A stretch of 64,000 nucleotides of DNA. Origin: Pelecanus crispus. Lineage: Eukaryota > Chordata > Aves > Pelecaniformes > Pelecanidae. Below, in pieces: positions 35,701 to 46,600 of this stretch. Under the pieces are notes generated by a model, which searched no databases, was not told where the DNA came from, and worked only from the letters and a program-made list of their open reading frames with translations. Within the stretch, counting starts at the first letter, position 1, and every line of letters starts with the position of its first letter. The translations under genes and the position numbers were made by a program. Location: NCBI RefSeq assembly GCF_030463565.1, contig NC_134646.1, positions 18,891,296-18,955,295 on the forward strand, written 5' to 3'.

Positions 35701-38700
35701 ACTGCTTATGTTTGTCAGCATAGTTCCAAAACCAAGGAATGAAATGGGAGAGTAGTGGCAGTTCTGCATTAATTTTAACGTCTAAATAAAATGTGTTTTC
35801 TGTGGAAAAAAAAAAAAGGTAGTTTTACTTAGGTTCTTCATTTAACTTCTTTTAACTGTTAGCTAAAACAGGTATTTTACTGGTTCTACTAAAATTTCTA
35901 ATCACACTGGTACTTGTTAGCATCTTACTTTCATAATGTGCCTCAAAGTGAGCCTGCACTGCGCTAGTCCTTGCTCCAAATTAGAAACAGGATGTCAGTG
36001 CTTACCTCAACAGTCAGAAGCTACTGGCATCTAAGTAGTTTTGAATATCGTAGCCTGCATGGCAGCCATAATGTAGTCCAAGATTTGACCTAGGTTACCA
36101 TGGTTACGTTCACGATTGATGTGTTGTTTAAGTGTATAGCTGAACCAAGTCCTCACTGCAGTAATAATACCTGTTTTAAATAATAACACAAGCTTAGTTT
36201 AGACTGTTTTGTGAGGTTTTTTTGGATTCATCAACTCACCGCTTTCACTGCACAACAAGGCTCAATGCATCTCTCAGGGCTTTGCGCACTTCAATTTACT
36301 CCTAACCCTGTTTTACCTACAGGGTGCCGAGACCTCACAGGGTTGGTGAACGAGGTCACCAAGATCCCAGAGCGCTCGCGTTTCTGTTTCCGTAGTACGC
36401 AGGGGGTCGTGCTGCGTGTATGCAGTTTGCTGGCAGCTGGTCAGAGATGGGGCTGGCTGGCATTCCTCCGGCTCAAACGCACAGCCCTGTCTGAGCTCCA
36501 TCCCACCTCCCGGGGTCAGGGCTGCAGGGCCAGAGGTAGTAGGCATGTAGTTGTAGCTGAGCTCTGCGGGAGCGGTGGTGGAAAGATCTTTAACTGTTAG
36601 TCGTGTGAAAACAGGAATATAACAGGGGATTCTCATTCCTCAGTTAGCCCCAAGCCACTCTCGAACTGGCTTGCTTTTAAAACCCGGAAAAACTGGAAAA
36701 TTCCAGAATGCAGGAGACCTACAGAGGGCCTTTCAAGGGGATTTGCACTGGCTGTGAATGCAAATGTGTTCTAGGCCAATAGCTTGTCCTGGCCAGACAT
36801 TTTACTGTAATAGCTCAAGTCGGCAAGAGTTACTGCTTTCCAGGCACCTCTCACTGGGTTACCTTTGCATAATTTGCAGGAAGGGAAGATGCTAACTGTA
36901 AAATGGGACTGCTGCTTTCAACAAGCAAACAAAAGGGAAAGCTGTACAGTTATTCTGGCATTTCCTTCACCGCAGATCTTTTCTGAAATAGTCAAGACTC
37001 GCATTTCTCCTTTTCAGGCACTTTTTTTTTGTTCCCAGAGTGTTGTAGAAATTGAAAGGAGAAGCCCTTAAATTTACTTGCACCAGTTAATCCAGCCAGG
37101 TGCCTGAACACAGCCAGTCAGCTCAGCTCACTCCCTTACCCTGTAAGAGAAGGAAGACAGCAGCTAGGGCTCTGTTTTGCCCTCTAGGCAGGTACTGTAC
37201 ACCCCTGTCAAATGATCTCACCAGTGCCCGGGGCAGGATGCCCAGAGAGGCGCTGCCAGCTGACTGCATCCGTTTGAAGGCACAAGGAAAGGCAGAATCT
37301 AGCTTCACCTTTGTGGTGGGACCCGCAGCAAGTTGACAGGGTCTGAAGGGAGCAGCATCCCTTGCTGAAAAAAGCCATCAGCCTGTTGGCTGAACTCTTT
37401 GTCTCCTGGCAAGGCTGGGGGAAGCAGCAGGAGATCGTACCAACTCTGGCAGCAACTGGGAGATCCCACAGACTGGGGTAAAGGAGCGATCTAGTGTTTC
37501 TCTTCTGGTGAACCGTGTGGAGCTACAATTACTATTACCCAATTGCCCACTTCACCACCTAACAGAAGGGAGCCATCAGCTTTATGTTGGGCTACCCATG
37601 CAGTCACTGTGCCCAGGGATAAACACAATAACCCGGTAACTTCAGGGAGCTAGTGGGACAGAAAAACTATTTGCTACAAGCTGAAAGGAAGCCACTGTAC
37701 CTTGTACCACTTTTATTCCAGTTGCTCTCTTTGCATGGAGCCATGTTGTTGCACATAAATACTTACCCTTTCCGCTTCCTCTCTCTCCCCCAGTCCTCCA
37801 TGCATGCATGTTTGCTGTATGTTTTTTTATATGTAGATTTAGTTTAAACTTAAAAGCAGTTACTTACTGGTAATGTAGAACACAAGTTGTCTTCATTTTT
37901 ACCAATTGAAATGGTTGCTGTTGTAAATGGTCCCATGCTTCGAGGCAGTGCTAAAACCTCTCTCTTTAATATGACATTTATAGCAACTCTGATGAACTCT
38001 GGGACCACTGCAACAGTGGCTCTGCTCCGGGACGGTATTGAGCTGGTTGTGGCAAGTGTGGGAGACAGTCGTGCTCTGCTGTGTCGAAAGGGAAAGGCCA
38101 TGAAACTCACCATTGACCATACTCCAGAAAGAAAGGAGGAGAAGGAAAGGTACCTGTCAGCTGATGATGTGGCTTCCCAGGGAACGGCCTCGGTCAGGAT
38201 GTGCTTGTGTTCTGCTGCTGGGTTGGGCCTGGAAGAAAGCAGAGAGTTGAACTTAACACCCTGAGACCACCTCTGAGCTGGCAGAAGGTGGCACAGCTCC
38301 AGTTAATTCATTTGGTTCCATTTAGAGGACCGGGAATATAGAAAGCCCTGCATGAGCATAAACTGTCTCAGCAGTAAGATCAGCATAGCTAGGACTCAGT
38401 ACAGAGCCATGACCACATGGTAAAGACTTGTCCAAGACCACCAAGTTAGAGCCATGACCTGAAGAAATGCACTATGGTTCCCAGGTCAGGGCTCAGCCTG
38501 CCAAGCCACATCCCTTCTGTGGAGCCCTTCAAACAGCAAAAGCCAACCCTCAGTCTTCCAGCTTAGGTCCTCCATACCCTATTCTGCATCAGACAGAAAC
38601 TGCAGATAGAGACAGGGCTAATGGTGTGAAGCAGTAACTGATATTCACTTTTTCTTTTGTGCCTCTGGACAGGATTAGGAAGTGCGGTGGCTTCGTTGCC

Positions 38701-40624
38701 TGGAACAGTCTGGGACAACCTCATGTGAATGGTAGACTTGCAATGACGCGGAGCATAGGAGATTTGGATCTTAAAAACAGTGGTGTGATAGCCCAGCCAG
38801 AAACAAAAAGGGTTCAGGTAAAAGAAGGCCTGGTTAATAGGGACAGCAACATTCGGACTAAGGGGCGTCATAGGTATTTGATGCAGGTGGCGGTACCCAC
38901 ATGACATGCGCCCACGTGAAGCCTGATGGCCAAGCGCTGATTTCTATTTGTGGTGAAGTAACTGGAGACCAATTCTAATTAAGTCATTTCAGATTCACAC
39001 TAACAGGACGGAAAAGAATCTGGTCCTGATACTACATTCAATCAGATCAACTTCTAAATCCCATTTATCACAGTACAATATAGGATGAGGAAAGAAAGGT
39101 AAAACGTGACATCCACTACTGAAATACAAAGGCCTTAGTCTGCTTGGGGCTTGTGGTCCAATGAATAATTTTGAGGTTAATGCCGATATAAAACCATCAC
39201 TGAGAACTAGGTGGGATATGGATGGGCTGTCATCAAAAAAAGTAGACTATGCAGAGGTTTGCACACTTGGGAGGAAGGGAGGAGGACAGGCCAGTTGCAT
39301 GCATCTTACCAGAGCTCTGCAGTTGTCCCGAAAACAAACTAACCACCCAGAAGGTATTCAGCACAGTTGCCTTCACTTTTGTAGGAAGGCTCTCCTCTCA
39401 GCTCCTACTCTGTTTGATACTTTCCCCAATGCACCTCCCAGGGCACGGGGAACTTGCATTCAGTTGGTCCTAATTAAACACCACCCACTAGGCCTGAGGG
39501 GTTTAGGGAGATGACCGCTGTGCTATCATGTCTTCCTTGAAATCCTCAGTTTAAGGAAGCATTTTTTTTACGGGGTAATGTATGGATCTGGTCTTTTGGC
39601 CTCAGTGTATTCAGAGGCTGCTTCCTAGAACTGGAAGCACCTTAAGAGGCTCTCCTCCAGTACAGGGAACACAGTCTGTGTGGCTGATGGATGTGCTCGA
39701 GGATTCAAGGGGCAGCCTTTGGCTAGCTGAGGATTTGGGGGTTCCAGTTAGTCCTTGCACAGAAAGCAGGAGAGCATGCAGCACCCCCAGAAAAAGTGCT
39801 TTGCAACAGAGTAAAAAATTAAGGCAGTTACTTTGTCTTGCAGCACTTGCTCCATCATTGTGCATACTGTCTGCCTTTATTGCAGCTGCATCATGCGGAC
39901 GACAGCTTCCTGGTCCTTACTACAGACGGTATTAACTTCATGGTGAACAGTCAGGAGATCTGCGACTTCATTAACCAGTGCCATGATCCTGCTGAAGCTG
40001 CCCACGTTGTTACTGAGCAGGTAACGCCAGGGCTTCTCTTGGCACCACATGCTTGTTGTTGTTTCTTGTTTGGTTTTTTAAAAAACAAGCATACAACCAC
40101 ACATTCAAGTGAATTGAACTGTGCTGGTTGAGACATTCACTAGTCCCACCAGCTGGTCTTTTCCTTACCCTGAGTCTTGCCACATCCTTGCCGGGCATCA
40201 TTTCAGTTAACTTGCTTAGCTCACGATCCACTGAACTGTGTGGGACCGTAACTGCAGTTTCTTCCTGTGCTGAATATGTCATCAGCATAGACAGAAATGG
40301 CCATTTTCTCACCAGGGTTCTGGATAGTGGCATATCCTGTGGAAAGCTCTGGGGCATACCAGAATGCAGCATCAGGGCTGGGAAGGGGCAAGGAAGTCTT
40401 GGGCCTCAGGGCATGCTGTCCCATGTGGAGCCAGACACTTGTCTCCTTTTCCAAGCAAGATGATGATGCTGACAATTTGTTTCTTCTCTCAGGCAATGCA
40501 GTTCGGCACTGAAGACAACAGCACAGTTGTCATAGTGCCATTTGGAGCATGGGGAAAGTACAAAAACGGTGAGATCAACTTCTCCTTCAGCCGCAGTTTT
40601 GCTTCCAGTGGAAGGTGGGCGTGA
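29290..40624 (+). CDS. PPM1K: PPM1K: mitochondrial protein phosphatase 1K (PP2Cm), six coding exons
   Basis: Joined coding exons: 29290-29729, 30309-30409, 37984-38149, 38673-38817, 39886-40020, 40493-40624. They total 1119 nt, i.e. 372 residues plus stop, the length I recall for human PPM1K. Every intron is GT-AG and frame is kept. The family is a Mn/Mg-dependent PP2C-type Ser/Thr phosphatase of the mitochondrial matrix that dephosphorylates the E1-alpha subunit of branched-chain keto acid dehydrogenase, so it promotes valine, leucine and isoleucine breakdown. The N-terminus is Arg-rich and free of acidic residues up to Asp30, a matrix-targeting presequence. PP2C motifs: NEDR (107-110), YDGHGG (126-131), SGTTATVAL (186-194), SVGDSRALL (205-213), DHTPE (225-229), [11 protein letters not shown] (256-266), TTDG with metal ligand Asp298, and [11 protein letters not shown] near 336-346. 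The start is the first true ATG; it has G at -3. No break or missing catalytic residue is seen. Confidence 0.97.
30309..30409 (+). CDS. PPM1K: PPM1K exon 3 (residues 147-181)
   Basis: Acceptor TTGCTTCCAG|A and donor GATG|GTAGGT. It encodes an acidic/amphipathic helix segment ([13 protein letters not shown], then [12 protein letters not shown]) of the PP2C fold. It joins in frame to exon 4 to give [12 protein letters not shown]. Confidence 0.95.
30761..30850. repeat. G/T-rich low-complexity tract
   Basis: Runs of GGTTTT, GGTTGGGG, (GTTT)n and (GTTTT)n. On the coding strand of PPM1K it is G-rich with several short G-runs near its left end. Confidence 0.8.
31258..31347. repeat. A/C-rich low-complexity tract
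   Basis: Runs of A interspersed with CCAAAC, CCCCCC and ACAAC. It is the approximate sequence complement of the G/T-rich tract 410 bp upstream in the same intron. Confidence 0.8.
37984..38149 (+). CDS. PPM1K: PPM1K exon 4 (residues 181-236)
   Basis: Acceptor CATTTATAG|CA and donor GGAAAG|GTACCT. It encodes the SGTTATVAL strand and the [14 protein letters not shown] and [11 protein letters not shown] segments. It begins with two bases of a split Ala codon and ends two bases into Arg236. Confidence 0.97.
38673..38817 (+). CDS. PPM1K: PPM1K exon 5 (residues 236-284)
   Basis: Acceptor CTGGACAG|GATTAGG and donor GTTCAG|GTAAAA. It encodes [12 protein letters not shown], then [16 protein letters not shown], the PP2C motif that packs against the metal centre, and ends at a codon boundary. 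Confidence 0.97.
39886..40020 (+). CDS. PPM1K: PPM1K exon 6 (residues 285-329)
   Basis: Acceptor TTATTGCAG|CTGCAT and donor GAGCAG|GTAACG, exactly 45 codons. It encodes [16 protein letters not shown], containing metal ligand Asp298, and the following helix. Confidence 0.97.
40493..40624 (+). CDS. PPM1K: PPM1K exon 7, C-terminus and stop (residues 330-372)
   Basis: Acceptor TTCTCTCAG|GCAATG. It encodes the last PP2C strand ([14 protein letters not shown]) and the conserved tail [15 protein letters not shown], then TGA at 40622-40624. Confidence 0.97.
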   Translation, partial: AMQFGTEDNSTVVIVPFGAWGKYKNGEINFSFSRSFASSGRWA

Positions 40625-43240
40625 AGATCTGCCACAGCTATCTTTTCCTGCCATAATCTGGACACAGCGTGCTACAGGAGAACAAATCCATCTGTTCTTA
40701 GGTTGGCTCAGTGTCTTGTCCATCTCTTCTGTTCCCAGTGTTAGAGAAGATGCCACTGTTCCCTCGGTGCGTAATGCCCCGTTGTCACTTATGGCTGATT
40801 GCATTTTGCTGTGTTTATTTATTCAAGTCAGCACTGAGGCAGCTATTTCTGTGGGCTTGTAGTCCCAGCGGCTCTGCACATCACTTTTGTTCACGTAGAC
40901 GAGGCTCTGGGCTTTCACCTAAGGCTGGAGGTGTTGCACAATTGTTTCATACCTACTTGTATTACCTAGGACCCTTAGTTACCTGGCAGCTGTGTAAATC
41001 TGAGTCTCTGAGCCACATGCTGGCTTCTTTGTATGCTAATACACGGGGGAACAAACGCACAATGTTCTTAGGTAGACAAGTAGCAGGTTTGTTGTCTTCC
41101 TCTGCTGTGCAGCCACTCAAAACTCCCCTGTGCTTCAGGAGAAGCAGGTGAAAAATACGGGGGAAGTTTCAGAAGCGTTTAGGTTCTGATGCCAGTGGCA
41201 TTTGGTGTAGCTGAACAACTTCCTGAGACAGTGCTGGGCTTTATGTTCTCGCCACCATCATCCGTGATCCTCTAGCTCCAAGGAGACAGAGCAGGCTGGA
41301 GCCACGTGCCGTTGGACAGGTGGGAACATTTTTCCATTGGGTCCAAAGCCTGTACAGTCTCTGTGGACCATGCAGCAGCCCCTTGCGCTGTCTTCTCTTT
41401 GATGTGCCAGTGCTTGACAGGAGCACAGAGGAGGGAAAAAGCTGCACATTTTTGATATCCAGAGACTCTCATCAACTTGAATTTTTTTTTTTCTTTTAAA
41501 AAGAAAACCAGCTAATTTCAAAGAGTTTGCTAATCGAGATTCTTTGGATGTGTAAGACAGGAGAGTTTATTTCTTCATAAATATATGAGGATTTTCCTGC
41601 CCTCTGCTGAAGGTTTCTTTTAGTTAGTCATGATGATCTCCTGTGTCTCTTCATGGTATGCAGGGAGCTGTAAAACGCCCAAAGCAAGCAAGCTAGAGAA
41701 AGGAGAGAGCATTGTAGTAACATAAGGTAATTTTTATAAGTTTCAGGTATTGTTCTTAGTAGGTGTCAGATATTCAGACACCAGAAGGTAGTTTTATACT
41801 TAAAGGAAGCGTTTCCACTTCCCTTTCCGGAGGGAGTCTGCATCCAGTGAGGCACAGGGGGCCAGAGCTCTGAGCCAGCTCCTATCACTGCTGTGACACA
41901 GACTGCAGGTGACGTGTTGGCAGCAGGCAAAGACCTGTCCCAGCGTGCCTCGTTCAGGCCTCCTTCCTCCTCTGCTCCACATCAGGTGTGCCTCCGAGTC
42001 ACCCTGTCGCAATGAAATACGGGCAGAGAAGTACTGGGCTCTTCTCAGCCTCGCCGCAGTATTTTTCATTGTATGGATGTTTCCAACGGCACCATTGTAA
42101 AAACAAAACAAAACAAAAAAAGGAGTGAAAGAGAAGGTGCCTGATACTAAATCACCTTGCAGTAAGGAAAAATATTTCTGAGATGCCTGGCCTGATTCTC
42201 ATTTTCCACTATGAAGTACGCATCTTCGTTACTTTTAGCCCTTTCCTTTTAGCACAGGGTAACACGTTAGGCAGTCATTCCACGTTTTTCCTTGCCTCTG
42301 GTTGAAGGCCTAGCAGCACCCAGCAGAGCACAGTGTTGTACTGACAGCATTAAGTACTAAGTGTTTAGAGAGTATGCTGGTTTTGTCCCATCACTTGGTG
42401 TATTACATGGTGTATATAATGTGTATATTCAGTTTGTAAGTACGAAAAGCTTGCGAGTCGATAAATGTAAATCTCTGTTGTATTGGATGCTGTTGCCCAG
42501 GCCTCTGTAACGAGCACATCACTGGTTTACAATAGTAATCCCTTCTCTCTCCCCAGATTTTCCCCAGGGTTGGGATTCAGTCTTCACCTGAGGTCAGAAT
42601 GTTTGCTGGGCGTGGTCCTGGGCTCAGCCTTGCTTACCTGAGGCAGAGGGGCACTTTTAGTTGATACCAGTGAGGGCAGGTTCTCAGTCTGCAGCAAGTT
42701 TGAAGATTCCCACAACCCATTTGTGGCAAAAATGACAAAACCCAGCCTCTGAGCACTTGAGGAGAGGTCGCACCTGACAGAGGTTCAGAGAGCTGCTCCG
42801 GGAACATGGTTATGGCCAGTTTGCGCTGCAGCGTGACCAGCTGACGGGCCTTTCTCCTGCCAAAGAAGCGACCTGCTAAAACAGCAAGTCCGATAGTTCC
42901 TAGCAAAGGGTTAACCACAGCACGCAGCGGTCTTACTGGGAGCACAGTGAAGGATTACAGTCAAGCTCTGGAGAGGGAGTTGCTGTGGGGGTGGCTTTGG
43001 TATCAAGTGTCAGGGCTGTGAGCTGTGCTGCAGGGATTTGGACTAGCTCCATGGACGCTGGCCTGTTCCAAATGCTGCTCATTTCTGTTCGGCCAGCTAA
43101 CCATCTATCCAGACAGAAGATATCAAGGGTGCTGGGGGTGTTCGTGACAAGTACACACCGATTTTTTTTTTTTTTTTTGAGCAGTACTGGATACTTGCCA
43201 AGCTGAAGACATGATATTAAACGCAGGCTGCTAATGAAAA
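40625..43240 (+). other. PPM1K: PPM1K 3' UTR, right end unresolved
   Basis: The 3' UTR begins after the TGA at 40624. No AATAAA occurs near the stop. Possible polyadenylation signals are GATAAA near 42460, ATTAAA at 43216-43221 and AATAAA at 43817-43822. I cannot choose between them from sequence alone. The stretch holds no other recognised gene apart from the weak antisense exon candidate at 42638-42935. Confidence 0.4.
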
Positions 43241-43563
43241 ACAGGTGCTCTGAGGAATGACCTGGCAGTTCGAGTAGCTTCTAGAGATTGACCCAGATGT
43301 AACACGAAATGACAGTTTTTTTCTTCTCATTGGAGGTTTTGAGGCATTTTTTGTTTTATCCCTATCTGGTTGCCTGATTTCATAGAGAACAAAAGTGATT
43401 GGGGGCTTTTATTTCTTCTAACAGAGTGATTATCCTCTCAGAGGAAGGATCCATCCATAATTTCTTTTAAATTTTATAAGGGAAGGGATAAGACAAAGCT
43501 TTGCAAAACAGAAGATGATTAGATAAAGATTTATCGGTGGTTGCTATGACTGCCTTTATACAA

Positions 43564-43630
43564 TCACAGAAAAACTTAGATTGGAAAGGACTTCTGGGTG
43601 TCATCTAGCCTAGCCTGCTCAAAGCAGGGA
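43564..43630 (-). repeat. CR1 LINE 3'-end remnant
   Basis: TCACAGAAAAACTTAGATTG, GGAAAGGACTTCTGGGTGTC, ATCTAGCC and CTGCTCAAAGCAGGG follow the inverted tail of the avian CR1 consensus. This is another old 3' stub of about 67 bp, of a different subfamily from the 8-10 kb pair. Confidence 0.75.
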
Positions 43631-46600
43631 TAACTCCAGAATTGTGTACTGTAGTGAAGGGATGGCTGCTGACGTGGAAATGCAGTGCCTGAAAATGGAT
43701 GGGAGAGAGAATTTCGCATGCAGTGTGGTTTACCTGTGGAACCACTGAATTGTATTGAAGTTGAAAACTTACCAGTATTTAACAGGCATTTTGTATAGCT
43801 GCCAATACATTTCACAAATAAATTAGCACATATGTAAAACTAAGATACGAGCCATTTTGCTCTAAGCAAAAAAGTGAATCAATAACTGACAGGAGATTAC
43901 AGAGATCCATTTCTTATGCACAGGTTAATCCCTGCCTGTTCACTCTAGTTTTCTGCACCTTGTGCTGAAGTAAATGAGCCAAAGATTAAGATGAAATGCT
44001 TTGCCAAGTGGCCCAGTAGCCTGCCTGTTCCTCCTTCCATTAAGACCCGAGGTACCTTAACACTGAGGGAATCACTAAGGAATCCTCCTTACTTCATGCT
44101 GCACATGGCAAGGCTCTGAGTGCCAGCTTGAACAGTGTAGCATTTTGCAGAAGCACTCCATTACCAGGACCATTGGTCTCTGCCTCCTGAACCACAATAC
44201 TGCTTTTTCCTACCACGATGACAGTGAACTCCCCTAAGACCTAGTGGCAACTGCACCAAACTTTGTTTTTTCTCCAGGAAGTTGGGAAAACCCTGCAATT
44301 TCCTGGGTGGTGGATTTTTCATCATTTGACACTTCTTACTGAAGAGTCATTAGAACAAGTCCCTGCCCTTGCACTTCATTTTTGGGGCTGTTGTAACACT
44401 GATACTGTGTTGGCAGAGTGAGCTTTGCCAACACGTTCATGTGTTGACTGGGACTTGGGTGTATGGCACTGAATTTGGAGTGCACAGACTGTGAAGTTGG
44501 TGGAGTAAAGCCATGTTGGGGAAACTGGAAGTGGTTTGTCACAGTGGTCCCAGGGGATCAAATTAGCAATGCTGCGGTAACGTCCAGCCAGCAAACCTCT
44601 TGGCATAGGGTTCTGCAGCAGAGCTGGGTACTGCTCTCCTGTGATGAAGCTAGATTTCTTTTTCCTCTCTAGTCAATAGCCTCCTGCTGCCTATAGCAGC
44701 TCTGCAAGCAACAAGCTTTACATGCCGGGGACCAGCAAAATTCTGTTGGCTAGCAGAGAGCTCCCTTCAACTTGAGGACAAAGAGCAAATTGTCCTAAAA
44801 ACAGCAGTTGCCTGTCAGGGAGGTTTATTATTGAAGGATCAGTAGAGGTATCTTACACCGTGAATGAAATGAAACGGAATCTTAGTTTGCTCTCTAGCTC
44901 CCTGTCTTTCCCGTGCATCTGTTGTTTCAATGAAAAGAATGATATTTTTTGTTTATTACAGACTGAACTGAACGTAAAGGGTGACCTACTGAGCAAACCG
45001 TAACAAGTGTTGACTTTTTTCCTGCCTTTTAGGGATGGATTCTGAACTCTATTGGATCTGGTAAGAGTATTTTCTTGCCTGAACACTCCCCCTGGAGTAG
45101 CGGTACCTCTCACTGGACAGGCACTGCAGGAGGGTGGGCTGTGGGTGCAGAAAGGGGAAAAATTTTGTCCAGCTAGGTACTCGTTTTTACTGTGAGGATG
45201 TGGAAGGCACAGGGGGCCTCGTGTCGGGGGAGGATTTACTAGGAGAGGTGTTGAGACTGCAGCTGGAGTTCCAGCTTGGTCACTCCGCCACCTGGAAAAG
45301 GGGGTTTGCGCTTTGTAGAGGGAACTCGGTAAAATGTCATTTTCAGCCTTGATTTAGGAGAGCTGGCCTCTCTGGAAGGTGAACATAGTGCAAGAAATTG
45401 AAATGGGGATGAGATCCAACAGTTCGTTTAACACAGGGCCCTCAATACAATCAGTCCCTTTTGGCTGAAAACCTCAGGGTTGGCGAATAATCAAGGAGCA
45501 CAGTTTGTGGTTGAGAACGGGAGTGTGGAGAGAAATCAGCAATATTACTGCTTTTTACATACTCGGGGGAAATGAAACTTGTGAGGAGCTTAGACTCACT
45601 GCAGGATTTCCGCTGACTTCCGCAGGATCAGGGTATCAGATCGCCTTTTCTGTCTCAGCAGGCGGATGTGCTGTGGTCAAAGGCATTGGGATTTCTAGCT
45701 AAGGGAGAAGCACCAAACAACAGATACCAGTGAAACTGGTTTAATATTAATTTTTCTTCAGTAAATTCAGTTGGGCACTGCTAGGTCCCTTGGTCACTCA
45801 CCCAACAAGCCAAACATAAGCTATAGCAACACTCTGGCTGTTCCTTGGTTCCGAAGCTGCTGTTCTCAATGCAGAGCTATCCAGCGGGGTGTCCTCTTGA
45901 CTCCGGATATCATGTGCTTGGGCAGCGGTCTGTGTCATAACTTTCTACAGACTTAAGTGCAATTGTGTACATTCGTTACATAGTTTGCCTTAGGACTGCA
46001 TATAATTCCTGTGGTTTGATGTTTATGTTTGGTGTAATTAGCATCCATAATTCATCTACTTCTTAATTTTATAGAGGTGTCCATTTTGCCTTTTTTTTTT
46101 TTTTTAAAAAAAGTTTATTCGTCTTCATCAACTTAAACCTACAGCAGAGCAGATTAAGTCTGTACTGGAATGCTTAAAAGATCTTTTAATAAAGAATCAG
46201 CTTCTAGCATTGTGTCACTACAAATGGATTTTTCTTCTTTCACTGCATCGCAAACTACCAGAGAAATTTCTGCTTTTCAAGCTGCCCTGTTAGCCCTGGG
46301 CCTCAGCCCCTGCCATAAAAAGCTTCTGATAACCAAGGCTTTGCCTACAAAGATGTTCAACCAGTGATAACCGGTGCAAAGCACCTTCTGTCTCTGTGCT
46401 CCGTGAGCATGCATGGGCTCTGCTGCATCAGGGCAACATGTTCTAACTTGCTAGTTTTGTCGTCTATATTTTGATATATTACAATACCAAGAAATCAGAA
46501 AGACCTCTCTCTAAAACAAGTCTGTCTTAAAAAACAAAATTCTTTTGTGAAGCAGGAAAGCACCCTGGGTAGTTGTCATGGTGAGCAATGTCATGCTGTG

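Larger units (their letters stand above)
30410..37983 (+). other. PPM1K: PPM1K intron 3, about 7.6 kb
   Basis: The largest intron of the gene. No exon or RNA gene is recognised inside. It contains a G/T-rich tract (30761-30850) and an A/C-rich tract (31258-31347) in opposite sense, listed separately, as well as A-runs near 34.66 kb and 35.81 kb. The rest is ordinary AT-rich intron. Confidence 0.7.

Noticed and set aside
36085-36115. RFX-like ACCATGGTTAC sequence in PPM1K intron 3
   Set aside because: The right half-site does not fit the RFX consensus and there is no supporting motif cluster.
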